A DNA stretch of 64,000 bases from Leifsonia sp. AK011 (GCF_013410945.1 NZ_JACCCH010000001.1:806001-870000), one strand, 5' to 3'; counted from the stretch's first letter, positions 49,582 to 59,589 are shown. Notes: a model not told the origin generated them from the letters alone. Made by a program: numbers and translations.

Positions 49582-51798
49582 CAGGCGGCCGAGTGCGCGC
49601 CGGACCTTGTACCAGGCGGCCGCCCAGGGCGACCGGCGGAACTCACCGGAGAACGGCGGGCGAAGCACGGTCATGTTCTCCATCGTGATGATGAGCTGCG
49701 TCGCGCGGCGTGGCCACGAGTAGCCGATGTACGAAGGGTCCGGGGTGTCGAAGACGTCGATGCGCCCGCGGCGACCACCGTTGATCGGGTGCAGCGGCAC
49801 GACCTGCCCCGTCTCGGTCACGGCCTCCGTGCCGATGCACACGCATCCGAGGCCGTCGAGCGGGTCGAACCTGATCGCCTTCGTACGCGGGGGCACGTCG
49901 AACCGGAACTCGATCCCCTGCGAGCCGAGCAGTGGTCGCGCCTCGATCGGGATGGCGTTGCCCTGGTGGAAGCCCTTGCCGGTGTCCACGTAGAGATAGG
50001 CGCGGGATGGCGCGAAGCCGTACTGGTCGGCCCACCCGAGCTGCCGCGCCTGCAGGCGGAACTCGAACGCCGAGAAGCGGTCGCCGACACCGGACCCGAA
50101 GCGCTGGTTGCTGCGCCTGATCATGTGCGTCGAGTTGGCCATGAAGTTCGAGGCGAGGAAGTCGGGCATCGCGAAGCTGGAGAAGTACCCGAGGGACTGA
50201 ACCACGAACGGTGTCGCCTTGGTGATCTCGTTGGTCGAGGCCGCGAGTTCCCTGGCGCGCGCGTAGGTGCTGCTGGCGAGAACCGCCGACCGCACCCAGA
50301 ACTTGCCGTCGGCGGCCGCGATCGGGCTCTTGCCGGGTTCGAGCGGCGTCGTCAGGCCGAGTTCCTGCAGGAGCGCCCTCACCGCCTCGTAGTCCTCGCC
50401 CCACTCGTGGCCGTAGTCGCCGTAGTTGACATCGTGGAGCGACCTCGGCGGCACCACGAGCCCGAGCCTCGGCTGGCGCTCGAAGAGCTCGATGAGGCGC
50501 GAGACGTAGTCCTGCGTTCCCAGAACGCCATCGATCGAGTTGCGGTCGGATGCCACGCCATTCGTGTACGGGAAGATCCCGCGCTGCGCGGTCTCCACCA
50601 CAACCACGAGTTCGACATCGTCGAGCTCGCCACTGTAGTGGTCGAGCACAGACCACGGTGCGGACTGGGGATCGATGACGATCACGGTGGCGTCGGCCCA
50701 GCGTGTGCCCGCGAGTGCGGATGCTGCATCCTCGAGTCCCGGCGCGTCGCTCGGATGCACGAGCACGAGCTTCGCTCCGGCCGGGAGCGAGTCGAGGAAC
50801 GGTATCCGGCTCTCGAGTTCGACGAGGCTTCCGACGCCCAGGAGTGCGCCGACCCGGAGGGAGGGAGCAGGCGCGGGGGTCGCGGAGTCGAGCACGGCGA
50901 AGAGGTTGAGCGCCATGGCCACGTCGTAGTGGTTGGCGCTGCGGATGACGTGACGCCAGACCAAGTCGACGTCGTAGTCGTCCGACGTCGAGAGGAAGTC
51001 GAGGAGGTCCCTGGCCGGGCGGTTCGAGTTCTCGTCGAGGTAGAGGTCCGGCCCGGCGAAGAAGCTCTTGCGCTTGAAGATCGGGCTCAGTCTGCGGGAG
51101 GCGAGATCGAACGGCATGTTGAAGAGCGGGTAGTACGCCTCGCCGATGAGGTCCGAGGTGTCGACGTAGTAGTCCCACGTGAACCCGAAGCCCGCGAACC
51201 GCGGGGTGAACAGTGCCTCGTGCTTGGCTATCGAGTCCTCGTAGGTCTCGATGGGCACGAGGGTGTCCCAGTAGTTGCGGAATTCCGGGCTCGTCAGCAT
51301 GCGATTGCGCACGGCGATGAAGTGCGACTGGATGTGCACGTCGACCGTGCCATCCGGCATCTTTCCCCACGGGTCGAAGGCGACGCCGTTGTGGATGGTG
51401 ATGCCCCAGAAGTCGATATCACGCGTGTCCATCTCGGCGAACATCGGGGCGAACGATCCGACAGGGCCCATGATCGTGAAGTTCATCATGATGAGCTCGT
51501 CGTACGTGGCGAGCTCGTCCCAGCCGAGGAGGTCGATCCCCGTCTTGTACGCCCAGACGTCGAAGCCCTCGTTGCGGCGCACGATCACGGGGTCAGCACC
51601 GAGCTCTTCGAAGGTCCTGCGTCCCTCCGGCGTGAGGGTGCCGTTGACGACGACCACGAGTCGCGTCAGCGACTTCCTCATGTCCGAGAGGAAGGTCACC
51701 ACGTAGTCATCGACGATTCCGTGCTCGTCGTAGAAGAAGTAGATGCCAACCCTTGTCGGGCTCGTGCTCAAAATCACTCGTCGCCCTCGGGTCCTCAT
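49576..51798 (-). CDS. RgpF-like polysaccharide synthesis protein
   Basis: 740 residues. The first half matches the RgpF/rhamnan synthesis F family: RVGIYFFYDEHGIVDDYVVTFLSDMRKSL, RNEGFDVWAYKTGIDLLGW, and ELIMMNFTIMGPVG. In streptococci RgpF helps build the rhamnose backbone of a wall polysaccharide. The second half (from about residue 320) contains another glycosyltransferase-like region and a beta-rich end without a clear match. The start at 51798 is uncertain: GTG 51777 has GAGGG 6 bases upstream and loses only 7 residues. Likely cytosolic, membrane-associated. Confidence 0.78.
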   Translation of the reverse strand: MRTRGRRVILSTSPTRVGIYFFYDEHGIVDDYVVTFLSDMRKSLTRLVVVVNGTLTPEGRRTFEELGADPVIVRRNEGFDVWAYKTGIDLLGWDELATYDELIMMNFTIMGPVGSFAPMFAEMDTRDIDFWGITIHNGVAFDPWGKMPDGTVDVHIQSHFIAVRNRMLTSPEFRNYWDTLVPIETYEDSIAKHEALFTPRFAGFGFTWDYYVDTSDLIGEAYYPLFNMPFDLASRRLSPIFKRKSFFAGPDLYLDENSNRPARDLLDFLSTSDDYDVDLVWRHVIRSANHYDVAMALNLFAVLDSATPAPAPSLRVGALLGVGSLVELESRIPFLDSLPAGAKLVLVHPSDAPGLEDAASALAGTRWADATVIVIDPQSAPWSVLDHYSGELDDVELVVVVETAQRGIFPYTNGVASDRNSIDGVLGTQDYVSRLIELFERQPRLGLVVPPRSLHDVNYGDYGHEWGEDYEAVRALLQELGLTTPLEPGKSPIAAADGKFWVRSAVLASSTYARARELAASTNEITKATPFVVQSLGYFSSFAMPDFLASNFMANSTHMIRRSNQRFGSGVGDRFSAFEFRLQARQLGWADQYGFAPSRAYLYVDTGKGFHQGNAIPIEARPLLGSQGIEFRFDVPPRTKAIRFDPLDGLGCVCIGTEAVTETGQVVPLHPINGGRRGRIDVFDTPDPSYIGYSWPRRATQLIITMENMTVLRPPFSGEFRRSPWAAAWYKVRRALGRLG

Positions 51799-51921
51799 AG
51801 TCGATTAGTGCTCGGATACGTCGCGGTTCGCCCATCTTATGTCGCTCATGAGAGTCCTTCAAAGTGAGGACAGGGAGGCGCGACGGAGGGGTCCACCTGC
51901 TTGAGCGACGTGACGCGCCGG

Positions 51922-51927
51922 TAGGCT
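51922..51927 (+). promoter_or_regulatory. -10 element of guaB3
   Basis: TAGGCT lies 6 bases before GTG 51934; leaderless start. Confidence 0.5.
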
Positions 51928-51933
51928 TGCAGG

Positions 51934-53055
51934 GTGAGTGACATCGAGATCGGCCGCGCCAAGCGCGCTCGCCGCGTGTACGCCTTCGACGACATCGCGA
52001 TCGTGCCGTCCCGGCGCACGCGTGACCCCCAGGATGTCTCGGTGAGCTGGACCATCGACGCCTACACCTTCGAGATTCCCGTGCTCGCAGCACCGATGGA
52101 CTCCGTCGTGAGCCCCGCCACCGCGATCCGCATGGGTGAACTCGGTGGGCTCGGAGTGCTCGATCTCGAGGGGCTCTGGACCAGGTACGAGAACCCGGAG
52201 CCGCTCCTCGAGGAGGTCCGGGGCCTCGAGGCCTCCGCAGCGACCGCCCGCATGCAGAGCATCTACGCCGAGCCCATCAAGCCCGAGCTCATCAAGGCTC
52301 GCCTCGCGGAGATCCGCGCGGCCGGCGTACCGGTCGCGGGGGCGCTCAGTCCGCAGCGCACGCAGGAGCACTACAAGACGGTCGTCGATGCGGGTGTCGA
52401 CCTCTTCGTGATCCGCGGAACGACGGTCAGCGCCGAGCACGTCTCCAAGACGGTCGAGCCGCTCAACCTCAAGAAGTTCATCTACGAGCTCGACGTTCCC
52501 GTCATCGTCGGAGGGGCCGCGACCTACACCGCGGCGCTGCACCTCATGCGCACGGGTGCGGCGGGTGTGCTCGTCGGGTTCGGTGGCGGAGCGGCATCCA
52601 CGACGCGCGCGAGCCTTGGCATCCACGCTCCCATGGCCACGGCAGTGGCCGACGTCGCCGGTGCCCGCCGCGACTACATGGACGAGTCCGGCGGCCGCTA
52701 CGTTCACGTGATCGCCGACGGCGGCCTCGGCACGAGCGGCGACATCGTCAAGGCGATCTCCGTCGGTGCGGACGCCGTCATGCTCGGCAGCACGCTGGCC
52801 AGGGCGACGGATGCTCCGGGCGGCGGCTGGCACTGGGGTGCGGAGGCGCACCACTCAGAGCTGCCGCGAGGCAACCGCGTGGAGGTCGGAAGCCTCGCCC
52901 CGCTGGAGGAGATCCTCTACGGCCCGTCCTCGGTCGCGGACGGCCGCGTCAACATCATCGGTGCACTCCGCAGGTCGATGGCGACCACCGGATACTCGGA
53001 CCTCAAGGAATTCCAGCGCGTCGAAGTGGTCGTCGCCCCCTACGTCTCGAGGTAG
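51934..53055 (+). CDS. guaB3: GuaB3 family IMP dehydrogenase-like protein
   Basis: 373 residues from GTG 51934. TIM-barrel relative of IMPDH without CBS domains, as in the GuaB3 group (EIGRAKRARRVYAFDDIAIVPSRRTRDP; GGRYVHVIADGGLGTSGDIVKAISVGADAVMLGS). In the loop where IMPDH has the nucleophile (SICTTR), this protein has AASTTR with Ser222. Classical IMPDH chemistry is therefore unlikely. Real function is not known. glpD follows after 3 bases, so the two are co-transcribed. Confidence 0.9.
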   Translation: MSDIEIGRAKRARRVYAFDDIAIVPSRRTRDPQDVSVSWTIDAYTFEIPVLAAPMDSVVSPATAIRMGELGGLGVLDLEGLWTRYENPEPLLEEVRGLEASAATARMQSIYAEPIKPELIKARLAEIRAAGVPVAGALSPQRTQEHYKTVVDAGVDLFVIRGTTVSAEHVSKTVEPLNLKKFIYELDVPVIVGGAATYTAALHLMRTGAAGVLVGFGGGAASTTRASLGIHAPMATAVADVAGARRDYMDESGGRYVHVIADGGLGTSGDIVKAISVGADAVMLGSTLARATDAPGGGWHWGAEAHHSELPRGNRVEVGSLAPLEEILYGPSSVADGRVNIIGALRRSMATTGYSDLKEFQRVEVVVAPYVSR

Positions 53056-53058
53056 TTC

Positions 53059-54774
53059 ATGAGCCGCACATCGGTCACCAGGTCGTCGAAGCTCGGTCCT
53101 GAGGAACGGGCGGCCGCGATCGAGGCCCTGAAGTCCAAGGAGCTCGACGTCCTCGTCGTCGGCGGCGGCATCGTCGGTGCCGGGTCCGCACTGGATGCCG
53201 CGACCCGCGGTCTTCGCGTCGGCATGGTGGAGGCCCGCGACTGGGCGAGCGGCACCAGCAGCCGGTCCTCGAAGCTCGTGCACGGTGGCATCCGCTACCT
53301 GGAGCAACTGGACTTCCGTCTCGTGCGCGAGTCTCTCATCGAGCGTGGGCTGCTGCTGCAGCGCATCGCGCCACACCTCGTGAAGCCCGTGCGGTTCCTC
53401 TACCCGCTCACCAAGCCGGTCTTCGAGAGGCTCTACATCGGCGCGGGCATGCTCCTCTACGACCTCCTCAGTTACACGGGTGGCCGCCCGCCGGGAGTGC
53501 CGCACCACCGCCATCTGACGAAGCGCCAGCTGCTGCGCGCATCCCCGAGCCTCGCCCACGACGCCTTCCGCGGTGGGCTCGCCTACTACGACGCCCAGGT
53601 CGACGATGCGCGCTACGTCGCGAACCTCGCCCGCACGGCGAGCTTCTACGGAGCGCACGTGGCCAGCCGGGTTCGCGTGGAGGGCTTCATCAAGGTGGGG
53701 GAGCGGGTTGTCGGGGTTCGCGCGCACGACCGCGAGACGGGGGAGCGCTTCGAGATCCGTGCCCGACAGGTCGTGAACGCGACGGGCGTGTGGACGGATG
53801 ACACGCAGTCGATGGTCGGCGAACGCGGGCAGTTCAAGGTGCGCGCGTCGAAGGGTGTGCATCTCGTTGTGCCCCGGGACCGCTTCCAGTCGAAGCTCGG
53901 TCTCCTGCTGCGCACCGAGAAGAGTGTGCTGTTCGTCATCCCGTGGGGCAGGCACTGGCTCATCGGCACGACAGATACCGACTGGAACCTCGACAAGGCG
54001 CATCCTGCAGCGACCGCTGCGGACATCGACTACCTGTTGGCCCACGTGAACAAGGTGCTCACCGTGCCGCTCACGCGCGACGACGTCGAGGGCGTGTACG
54101 CGGGTCTGCGACCGCTCCTCGCGGGCGAGTCGGAGGAGACCTCGAAGCTCAGTCGCGAGCACATCGTCGCGCACAGCGTGCCGGGTCTGGTGGTGGTCGC
54201 CGGAGGCAAGTGGACCACCTACCGGGTCATGGCGAAGGATGCCATCGATGAGGCCGTCGCGGCCCTCGATGGCAAGATCTCCCCGAGCATCACCGAAGAC
54301 ATCGCGCTGCTCGGCGCCGAGGGCTACCACGCTGCCTGGAACAAGCGCAGCAAGCTCGCCCGCGCCTTCGATGTGCACCGGGTCCGAGTCGAGCACCTGT
54401 TGAACCGCTACGGCGTCATGACGGATGAGCTCCTCGATCTCATCCGAGAGCGGCCCGAGTTGCAGGATCCGCTACCCGGTGCCGACGACTACCTCGGCGC
54501 CGAGGTCGTGTACGCCGCGAGCCACGAGGGCGCGCTCCACCTCGATGACGTGCTCGCGCGGCGCACCAGGATCTCGATCGAGGCGTGGGACCGCGGGGTC
54601 TCCGCTGCTCCGGTCGCGGCATCCCTCATGGCCGGAGTGCTGGGGTGGGATGCCGAGCGCACCGAGCATGAGGTCGCGCTCTACCTCAAACGGGTTGCCG
54701 CCGAACGGGCGAGCCAGCGCGAACCGGACGACGAGTCCGCCGACCGTGTGCGGCTCGAGGCCCCCGAGGTCTAG
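53059..54774 (+). CDS. glpD: Glycerol-3-phosphate dehydrogenase (FAD)
   Basis: 571 residues. VVGGGIVGAGSALDAATRGLRVGMVEARDWASGTSSRSS is the FAD site, SKLVHGGIRYLEQ and GHWLIGTTDTDW-like motifs are family marks, and the C-terminal DAO_C helical domain is complete. It oxidises glycerol-3-phosphate to DHAP at the membrane and feeds electrons to quinone. A GDPD gene that can release glycerol-3-phosphate is at 61811. GAGGT just before ATG 53059 overlaps the guaB3 end. Confidence 0.96.
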   Translation: MSRTSVTRSSKLGPEERAAAIEALKSKELDVLVVGGGIVGAGSALDAATRGLRVGMVEARDWASGTSSRSSKLVHGGIRYLEQLDFRLVRESLIERGLLLQRIAPHLVKPVRFLYPLTKPVFERLYIGAGMLLYDLLSYTGGRPPGVPHHRHLTKRQLLRASPSLAHDAFRGGLAYYDAQVDDARYVANLARTASFYGAHVASRVRVEGFIKVGERVVGVRAHDRETGERFEIRARQVVNATGVWTDDTQSMVGERGQFKVRASKGVHLVVPRDRFQSKLGLLLRTEKSVLFVIPWGRHWLIGTTDTDWNLDKAHPAATAADIDYLLAHVNKVLTVPLTRDDVEGVYAGLRPLLAGESEETSKLSREHIVAHSVPGLVVVAGGKWTTYRVMAKDAIDEAVAALDGKISPSITEDIALLGAEGYHAAWNKRSKLARAFDVHRVRVEHLLNRYGVMTDELLDLIRERPELQDPLPGADDYLGAEVVYAASHEGALHLDDVLARRTRISIEAWDRGVSAAPVAASLMAGVLGWDAERTEHEVALYLKRVAAERASQREPDDESADRVRLEAPEV

Positions 54775-54787
54775 CGCGACCGGCCGG

Positions 54788-54793
54788 TAGAAT
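54788..54793 (+). promoter_or_regulatory. -10 element of the khtTU operon
   Basis: TAGAAT lies 31 bases before ATG 54825. This unit, unlike several neighbours, has a leader with GGGAGGA. Confidence 0.5.
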
Positions 54794-54824
54794 AGAAGTA
54801 CTGCGAACGACGGGAGGACATCTC

Positions 54825-55355
54825 ATGGTTGACGTTCGGCGGGTCAAACTTCCTGGGGTCGGAGTGCTCCACACCTTCGTGACAGACGACGGCGGCAAGG
54901 TCGGCGTCATCACCCACCGCTCAGGGCCGAGCGACCTCATCACGTTCTCCGACGATGAGGACGGCGCGGACGTCAAGAAGGTCTCCCTCCGCCTCGACGA
55001 GGACGAGGCCCACACTCTTGCGGAACTCCTCGGTGGCACGCGCATCACGGAATCCCTCTCGAGCCTCGAATCGATCCCCGGTCTCTCCATCGACTGGTTC
55101 TCTGTCGACTACGACGACCACATCGCTGGGCAGAAGCTCGGCTCACTCGCCGGCCGTGGCGTCGTCGGGCTGACCGTTGTCGCCGTCGTGCGCGGCGACT
55201 CTGCCAACCCCGCCCCCGCCGAGGACTTTACGGTCTTCCCCGGTGACACCCTCGTCGTCGCAGGCACTCCGGAGAAGGTCGCCAAGGCCTTCACCTTCTA
55301 CCGCACGGGTGAGATGCCCGTGAAGGCCTCGGCAGACGCCCCACCGGGGACCTAG
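54825..55355 (+). CDS. khtT: KhtT-like regulatory subunit (TrkA-C domain)
   Basis: 176 residues, cytosolic. An N-terminal region of about 70 residues (VKLPGVGVLHTFVTDDGGKVGVITHRSG) precedes a RCK_C/TrkA-C domain (LGSLAGRGVVGLTVVAVVRGD...FTVFPGDTLVVAGTPEKV). This matches the KhtT subunit of the Bacillus K+/H+ antiporter KhtSTU, whose TrkA-C domain binds c-di-AMP. It is 2 bases upstream of the antiporter gene. Ligand here not shown. GGGAGGA precedes the ATG. Confidence 0.85.
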   Translation: MVDVRRVKLPGVGVLHTFVTDDGGKVGVITHRSGPSDLITFSDDEDGADVKKVSLRLDEDEAHTLAELLGGTRITESLSSLESIPGLSIDWFSVDYDDHIAGQKLGSLAGRGVVGLTVVAVVRGDSANPAPAEDFTVFPGDTLVVAGTPEKVAKAFTFYRTGEMPVKASADAPPGT

Positions 55356-55357
55356 GC

Positions 55358-56785
55358 GTGCAGCTGGCTGCGGAGGCCCCGGGTCACCTCGGTGATCAAC
55401 TCCTCGTTCTCGGCGTCCTGTTCCTCATCGCCTACGCTCTCGGAAGACTCGGCAAGCTGGTCGGCCTTCCCGCCATCCCCGTCTACATGGTCGTCGGCCT
55501 CCTCGCGAGCCCGCACACCGAGTGGTTCCCACTCAGCTTCGACTCGGAGAACGTCGAGCTCATCGCCGTGTTCGGGCTCATCCTGCTGCTGTTCAACCTC
55601 GGCCTCGAGTTCGACCAGGACGAGTTCTTCGGCAACGCCGGCAAGCTCATCGTCTCCGGTGGCACCTACATTCTCCTCAACATCGGTGTCGGCTTCGCGT
55701 TCGGTTTCATGGTCGGCTGGGGCACGCGCGAGGCGCTCATCATCGCGGGAATGACCGCGACATCCTCGAGTGCCATCGTGACGAAGCTCCTCATCGAGCT
55801 CGGCAGGCTCGCCAACCGTGAGACCCCGATGATCCTGGGTGTCACCGTCGTGGAGGACATCTTCATCGCGATCTACCTCGCGATCGTCGGCGTCGTGCTC
55901 AGTGGCGAGACCGAGGTCTGGCCGGTCGTGCTCAAACTCGGGGTCGCCTTCCTCTTCCTCGTCGTGATGTTCAGCATTGCGCGCTGGGGTGGGAGATTCG
56001 TCTCCAAGATCTTCAAGACCAAGGACGACGAACTCTTCACGATCCTCTTCTTCGGCCTGGCCGTGGCCTTCGCCGGAGTCGGCGAGATCATCGGCGTCAC
56101 CGACGCGATCGGAGCCTTCCTGATCGGGCTCGTCGTGGGCGCCACCCGCTATCGTGCGCGCATCGAGCAGATCGCGCTGCCGCTGAGGGACGTGTTCGGC
56201 GCGTTCTTCTTCCTCAACTTCGGTCTCGCGCTCAACATCGCCGACTTCGGGCAGGTGATCGTTCCGGTCGCGGCCGCCGTGGGTCTCACGATCCTCCTCA
56301 ACATCATCGCCGGCCAGTTCGTGGCCTGGCTTAACAAGCTTGGCCCCCAGGCCGGCATCAACACGACCGTGATCCTGCAGAACCGCGGCGAGTTCGCGCT
56401 CATCCTGGCCACCCTGTCGCTCTCGGCAGGCTTGGATGCCCGGCTCGTGCCCTTCGCGGGCCTCTACGTGCTCACCATGTCGATCATCGGCCCAGTGCTC
56501 GCCGTGAACTCGGAACGCATCGGACGCCTGATCCTCCGCCCGCAGCGGCGTTCGCGCCTCGCCACCGCGGGGCGGGAGCGGTCGCGCGAGGAGACAATCG
56601 CGCTTGTGGATGCCGTCACCTCAGGCCAGGAGCCGGCAGACCTGACGCACCCACCCGAGATCGACGTGACCGACATCAACCTCGACGAGTTCATAGATCA
56701 ACCGGGTAGCGTGACTGGTTCCATCGCCACACAGGCCGCGGAGCAGTCCGACGTCGTCGAACGCAAGAAGGATCCCGAGTATTGA
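55358..56785 (+). CDS. khtU: KhtU-like monovalent cation:proton antiporter (CPA2)
   Basis: 475 residues from GTG 55358. A Na+/H+ exchanger domain of 12-13 spans (GKLVGLPAIPVYMVVGLLASPHTEW; AGMTATSSSAIVTKLLIELG; TDAIGAFLIGLVVGATR) is followed by a cytosolic tail of about 90 residues without the TrkA-N domain of Kef proteins, as in KhtU. It exports K+ in exchange for H+. The stop overlaps the next gene (TTGA). Confidence 0.9.
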   Translation: MQLAAEAPGHLGDQLLVLGVLFLIAYALGRLGKLVGLPAIPVYMVVGLLASPHTEWFPLSFDSENVELIAVFGLILLLFNLGLEFDQDEFFGNAGKLIVSGGTYILLNIGVGFAFGFMVGWGTREALIIAGMTATSSSAIVTKLLIELGRLANRETPMILGVTVVEDIFIAIYLAIVGVVLSGETEVWPVVLKLGVAFLFLVVMFSIARWGGRFVSKIFKTKDDELFTILFFGLAVAFAGVGEIIGVTDAIGAFLIGLVVGATRYRARIEQIALPLRDVFGAFFFLNFGLALNIADFGQVIVPVAAAVGLTILLNIIAGQFVAWLNKLGPQAGINTTVILQNRGEFALILATLSLSAGLDARLVPFAGLYVLTMSIIGPVLAVNSERIGRLILRPQRRSRLATAGRERSREETIALVDAVTSGQEPADLTHPPEIDVTDINLDEFIDQPGSVTGSIATQAAEQSDVVERKKDPEY

Positions 56786-57561
56786 GTTTCGCATCACGCT
56801 TCTGGGCGACCGCCCGACGCCCCAAGTGGATCGGTGCGCTCGTGCTCGCCCTCGCCATCGCGGCATCCTTCGCCCTTCTCGGCCAGTGGCAGCTCGAGCG
56901 CAGCTTCGAGGGCGGCGAGGTCACCGAGGAGCAGACGGAGACCGTTGTGCCCATCGACACCATCGCCGTGCCGCAGGAGCCCATGATGTCGGCGGCGACG
57001 GGTCAACGCGTTGTCGTACGGGGGAGTTTCATCCCCGGCGACTTCCTCATCCTCTCCGGACGGTCCAACCATGCCGACCCCGGCTACTGGGTCGTCGGCC
57101 ACCTCGTGACCCTGGATGGCGCGAGCCTCGCGGTGGCACTCGGGTGGTCCGAGACCGAGGATGCCGCGGCATCCGTCATCGACGACCTCGACGCGATCAC
57201 GCCCGGCGGTGAGTTCGCGGGCCGGTATCTGCCCACCGAATCGCCGCAGCAGTCCGACTTCGAGGCGGGCGTTCGCTCGGCGCTCGCCGTGTCGGAACTG
57301 ATCAACATCTGGACTCAGGTGCCCGAGGGTGTGTACGGCGGCTACCTCGTGCTCGCGGATGCACCGGCAGGCCTCGATGTGATCGACTCGCCGCCCCCCG
57401 TGACCGAGGTCTCGCTCAACCTGCTCAACGTGTTCTACGCGATCGAGTGGGTGATCTTCGCCGGATTCGCCGTGTTCCTCTGGTATCGCCTGGTGCGTGA
57501 CGACGTCGAGGACCAGGTCGCCGCCGAGGCGGAAGCCTCAGGCGAGCCGCCGGTAGAATAG
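56782..57561 (+). CDS. SURF1 family protein
   Basis: 259 residues from TTG 56782, coupled to khtU by a 4-base overlap. N-terminal span followed by LLGQWQLERSFEG, the SURF1 signature. Then comes the periplasmic domain with GYWVVGHLV and VALGWSE, and a C-terminal span (YAIEWVIFAGFAVFLWYRLV). SURF1 helps insert haem a3 into cytochrome c oxidase. The KhtTU link may only be shared transcription. Confidence 0.9.
   Translation: MSFASRFWATARRPKWIGALVLALAIAASFALLGQWQLERSFEGGEVTEEQTETVVPIDTIAVPQEPMMSAATGQRVVVRGSFIPGDFLILSGRSNHADPGYWVVGHLVTLDGASLAVALGWSETEDAAASVIDDLDAITPGGEFAGRYLPTESPQQSDFEAGVRSALAVSELINIWTQVPEGVYGGYLVLADAPAGLDVIDSPPPVTEVSLNLLNVFYAIEWVIFAGFAVFLWYRLVRDDVEDQVAAEAEASGEPPVE
57554..57559 (+). 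promoter_or_regulatory. -10 element overlapping the SURF1 stop codon
   Basis: TAGAAT lies in the last codons of the SURF1 gene (its T is the first base of the TAG stop) and 6 bases before ATG 57566; leaderless start. Confidence 0.5.
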
Positions 57562-57565
57562 CCAC

Positions 57566-58018
57566 ATGCCCCAAGGTCCACGGCCTGCCGACGTCCCCAA
57601 GATCCGACGCACGGTCGCCGTGTACAAGGTGTCCTCCATCATCACCGGCAGCTTCCTGCTCCTGCTGTGCCTCATGATGGTGCTGCGCTACGGCTTCGGC
57701 GTCGATATCGAGCTCGGTGGCCCCTACGGGTTCCTCGCGCTGACGCCGAAGGAGCTCATCGCCGGCATCAACCTGTCGACGTTCATCCTCATCGTCCACG
57801 GCTGGCTCTACGTGCTGTACCTCGCGTGCGACTTCCTGCTGTGGCGCTACATCCGCTGGTCGTTCGGCAAGTTCCTGTTCATCGCGCTGGGCGGCATCAT
57901 CCCGCTCCTCTCGTTCTTCCTCGAGCGTCGCGTGCCGCGCGACGTCGAGGCCGTCATCTCATCGATCAGCCCCGGAGCCGCAGGCGCCGAGGCCACACCC
58001 ACGGAGGCCACTGCGTGA
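57566..58018 (+). CDS. DUF3817 membrane protein
   Basis: 150 residues with three to four spans ([71 protein letters not shown]). The HGWLYVLYL segment with its histidine and the FFLERRV end mark the DUF3817 family, found next to guaA in many actinobacteria. Function unknown. The stop overlaps guaA (GTGA). Confidence 0.87.
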   Translation: MPQGPRPADVPKIRRTVAVYKVSSIITGSFLLLLCLMMVLRYGFGVDIELGGPYGFLALTPKELIAGINLSTFILIVHGWLYVLYLACDFLLWRYIRWSFGKFLFIALGGIIPLLSFFLERRVPRDVEAVISSISPGAAGAEATPTEATA

Positions 58019-59589
58019 CCGATACCGACGCCCGCCCAGTTCTCGTCGTCGATTTCGGCGCGCAGTACGCACAGCTCATCGCCCGGCGCGTACGCGAAGC
58101 CAGCGTGTACAGCGAAATCGTTCCGCACACGATCACCGCGGCAGAGGTCGCCGAGAAGAACCCCGCGGGCATCGTGCTGAGCGGGGGACCCTCCAGCGTC
58201 TACGAGCCCGGCTCGCCCACGCTCGACCCCGGCATCCTCGAGCTCGGGGTGCCCGTGCTCGGCATCTGCTACGGATTCCAGGTCATGGCCCAGCAGCTCG
58301 GCGGCGAGGTCGCCAACACCGGGCTGCGGGAGTACGGGGCCACCTCGGTCACGCTCACCCCTGGCGACAGCAGCCTCCTCGGTGGCCAGCCCGGCGAGCA
58401 GACCACGTGGATGAGTCACGGCGACTCCGTGTCCAAGGCGCCGGAAGGTTTCACCGTCCTCGCCTCGTCGACGTCCACCCCGGTGGCCGCGTTCGCCTCT
58501 GACGAGCGTCGGATGTACGGGGTGCAGTGGCATCCCGAGGTCAAGCACAGCGAGTACGGCCAGCGGGTTATCGAGAACTTCCTCCACACCGCCGCGGGCA
58601 TCCCCGCTGACTGGAACAGCTCCAATGTCATCGAGGAGCAGGTCGCCCGCATCCGCGAGCAGGTCGGCACGGGACGCGTCATCTGCGGCCTCTCCGGCGG
58701 TGTCGACTCCGCGGTCGCCGCAGCCATCGTGCACAAGGCGGTCGGCGACCAGCTCGTGTGCATCTTCGTCGACCACGGCCTGCTGCGCCAGGACGAGCGT
58801 CGCCAGGTCGAAGAGGACTACGTGGCATCCACGGGTGTGCGCCTCGTCACCGTGGATGCCGTTGACCAGTTCCTCGACGCGCTGGCAGGTGTGACGGACC
58901 CGGAGCAGAAGCGCAAGATCATCGGGCGTGAGTTCATCCGCAGCTTCGAGAACGCAGCAGAAGCGCTCGTGCTCGAGGCCCAGGGCGAGGGTGAGCAGAT
59001 CAAGTACCTCGTGCAGGGAACCCTCTACCCCGACGTCGTCGAATCGGGTGGCGGAACCGGAACGGCGAACATCAAAAGCCACCACAACGTGGGCGGCCTC
59101 CCGGAGGACCTCACGTTCGAGCTCGTCGAGCCGCTGCGCACCCTCTTCAAGGACGAGGTGCGTGCCATCGGACGCGAGCTGGGACTCCCCGAGGTGATCG
59201 TGTCACGGCAGCCCTTTCCGGGGCCTGGCCTTGGCATCCGCATCGTGGGTGAGGTCACCCGTGATCGTCTGGAGCTGCTCCGTTCCGCGGACGCGATCGC
59301 ACGCGCAGAACTGACCGCTTCGGGCCTCGACGGCGAGATCTGGCAGTGCCCGGTCGTGCTGCTCGCGGACGTGCGCTCCGTGGGGGTGCAGGGGGATGGT
59401 CGTACCTACGGCCACCCGATCGTGCTTCGCCCCGTGTCATCCGAGGATGCCATGACCGCCGACTGGACCCGCCTCCCGTACGACGTGCTCGCGCGCATCT
59501 CCAACCGCATCACCAACGAGGTACCGGGCGTCAACCGCGTCGTGCTCGACGTGACGTCGAAGCCCCCGGGAACCATCGAGTGGGAGTGA
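58015..59589 (+). CDS. guaA: GMP synthase (glutamine-hydrolysing)
   Basis: 524 residues from GTG 58015. N-terminal class I amidotransferase with nucleophile Cys85 in LGICYGFQ and the His/Glu pair in VQWHPEV. ATP pyrophosphatase P-loop SGGVDS at 227-232; dimerisation domain to the end (PPGTIEWE). It converts XMP to GMP, the step after GuaB. An ACGGAGGC ribosome site lies in the DUF3817 end. The frame is open upstream in another gene and not used. Confidence 0.98.
   Translation: MTDTDARPVLVVDFGAQYAQLIARRVREASVYSEIVPHTITAAEVAEKNPAGIVLSGGPSSVYEPGSPTLDPGILELGVPVLGICYGFQVMAQQLGGEVANTGLREYGATSVTLTPGDSSLLGGQPGEQTTWMSHGDSVSKAPEGFTVLASSTSTPVAAFASDERRMYGVQWHPEVKHSEYGQRVIENFLHTAAGIPADWNSSNVIEEQVARIREQVGTGRVICGLSGGVDSAVAAAIVHKAVGDQLVCIFVDHGLLRQDERRQVEEDYVASTGVRLVTVDAVDQFLDALAGVTDPEQKRKIIGREFIRSFENAAEALVLEAQGEGEQIKYLVQGTLYPDVVESGGGTGTANIKSHHNVGGLPEDLTFELVEPLRTLFKDEVRAIGRELGLPEVIVSRQPFPGPGLGIRIVGEVTRDRLELLRSADAIARAELTASGLDGEIWQCPVVLLADVRSVGVQGDGRTYGHPIVLRPVSSEDAMTADWTRLPYDVLARISNRITNEVPGVNRVVLDVTSKPPGTIEWE

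Noticed and set aside
54794-54824. c-di-AMP (ydaO) riboswitch before khtTU
   Set aside because: The predicted leader is only about 25 bases long, too short for that RNA.
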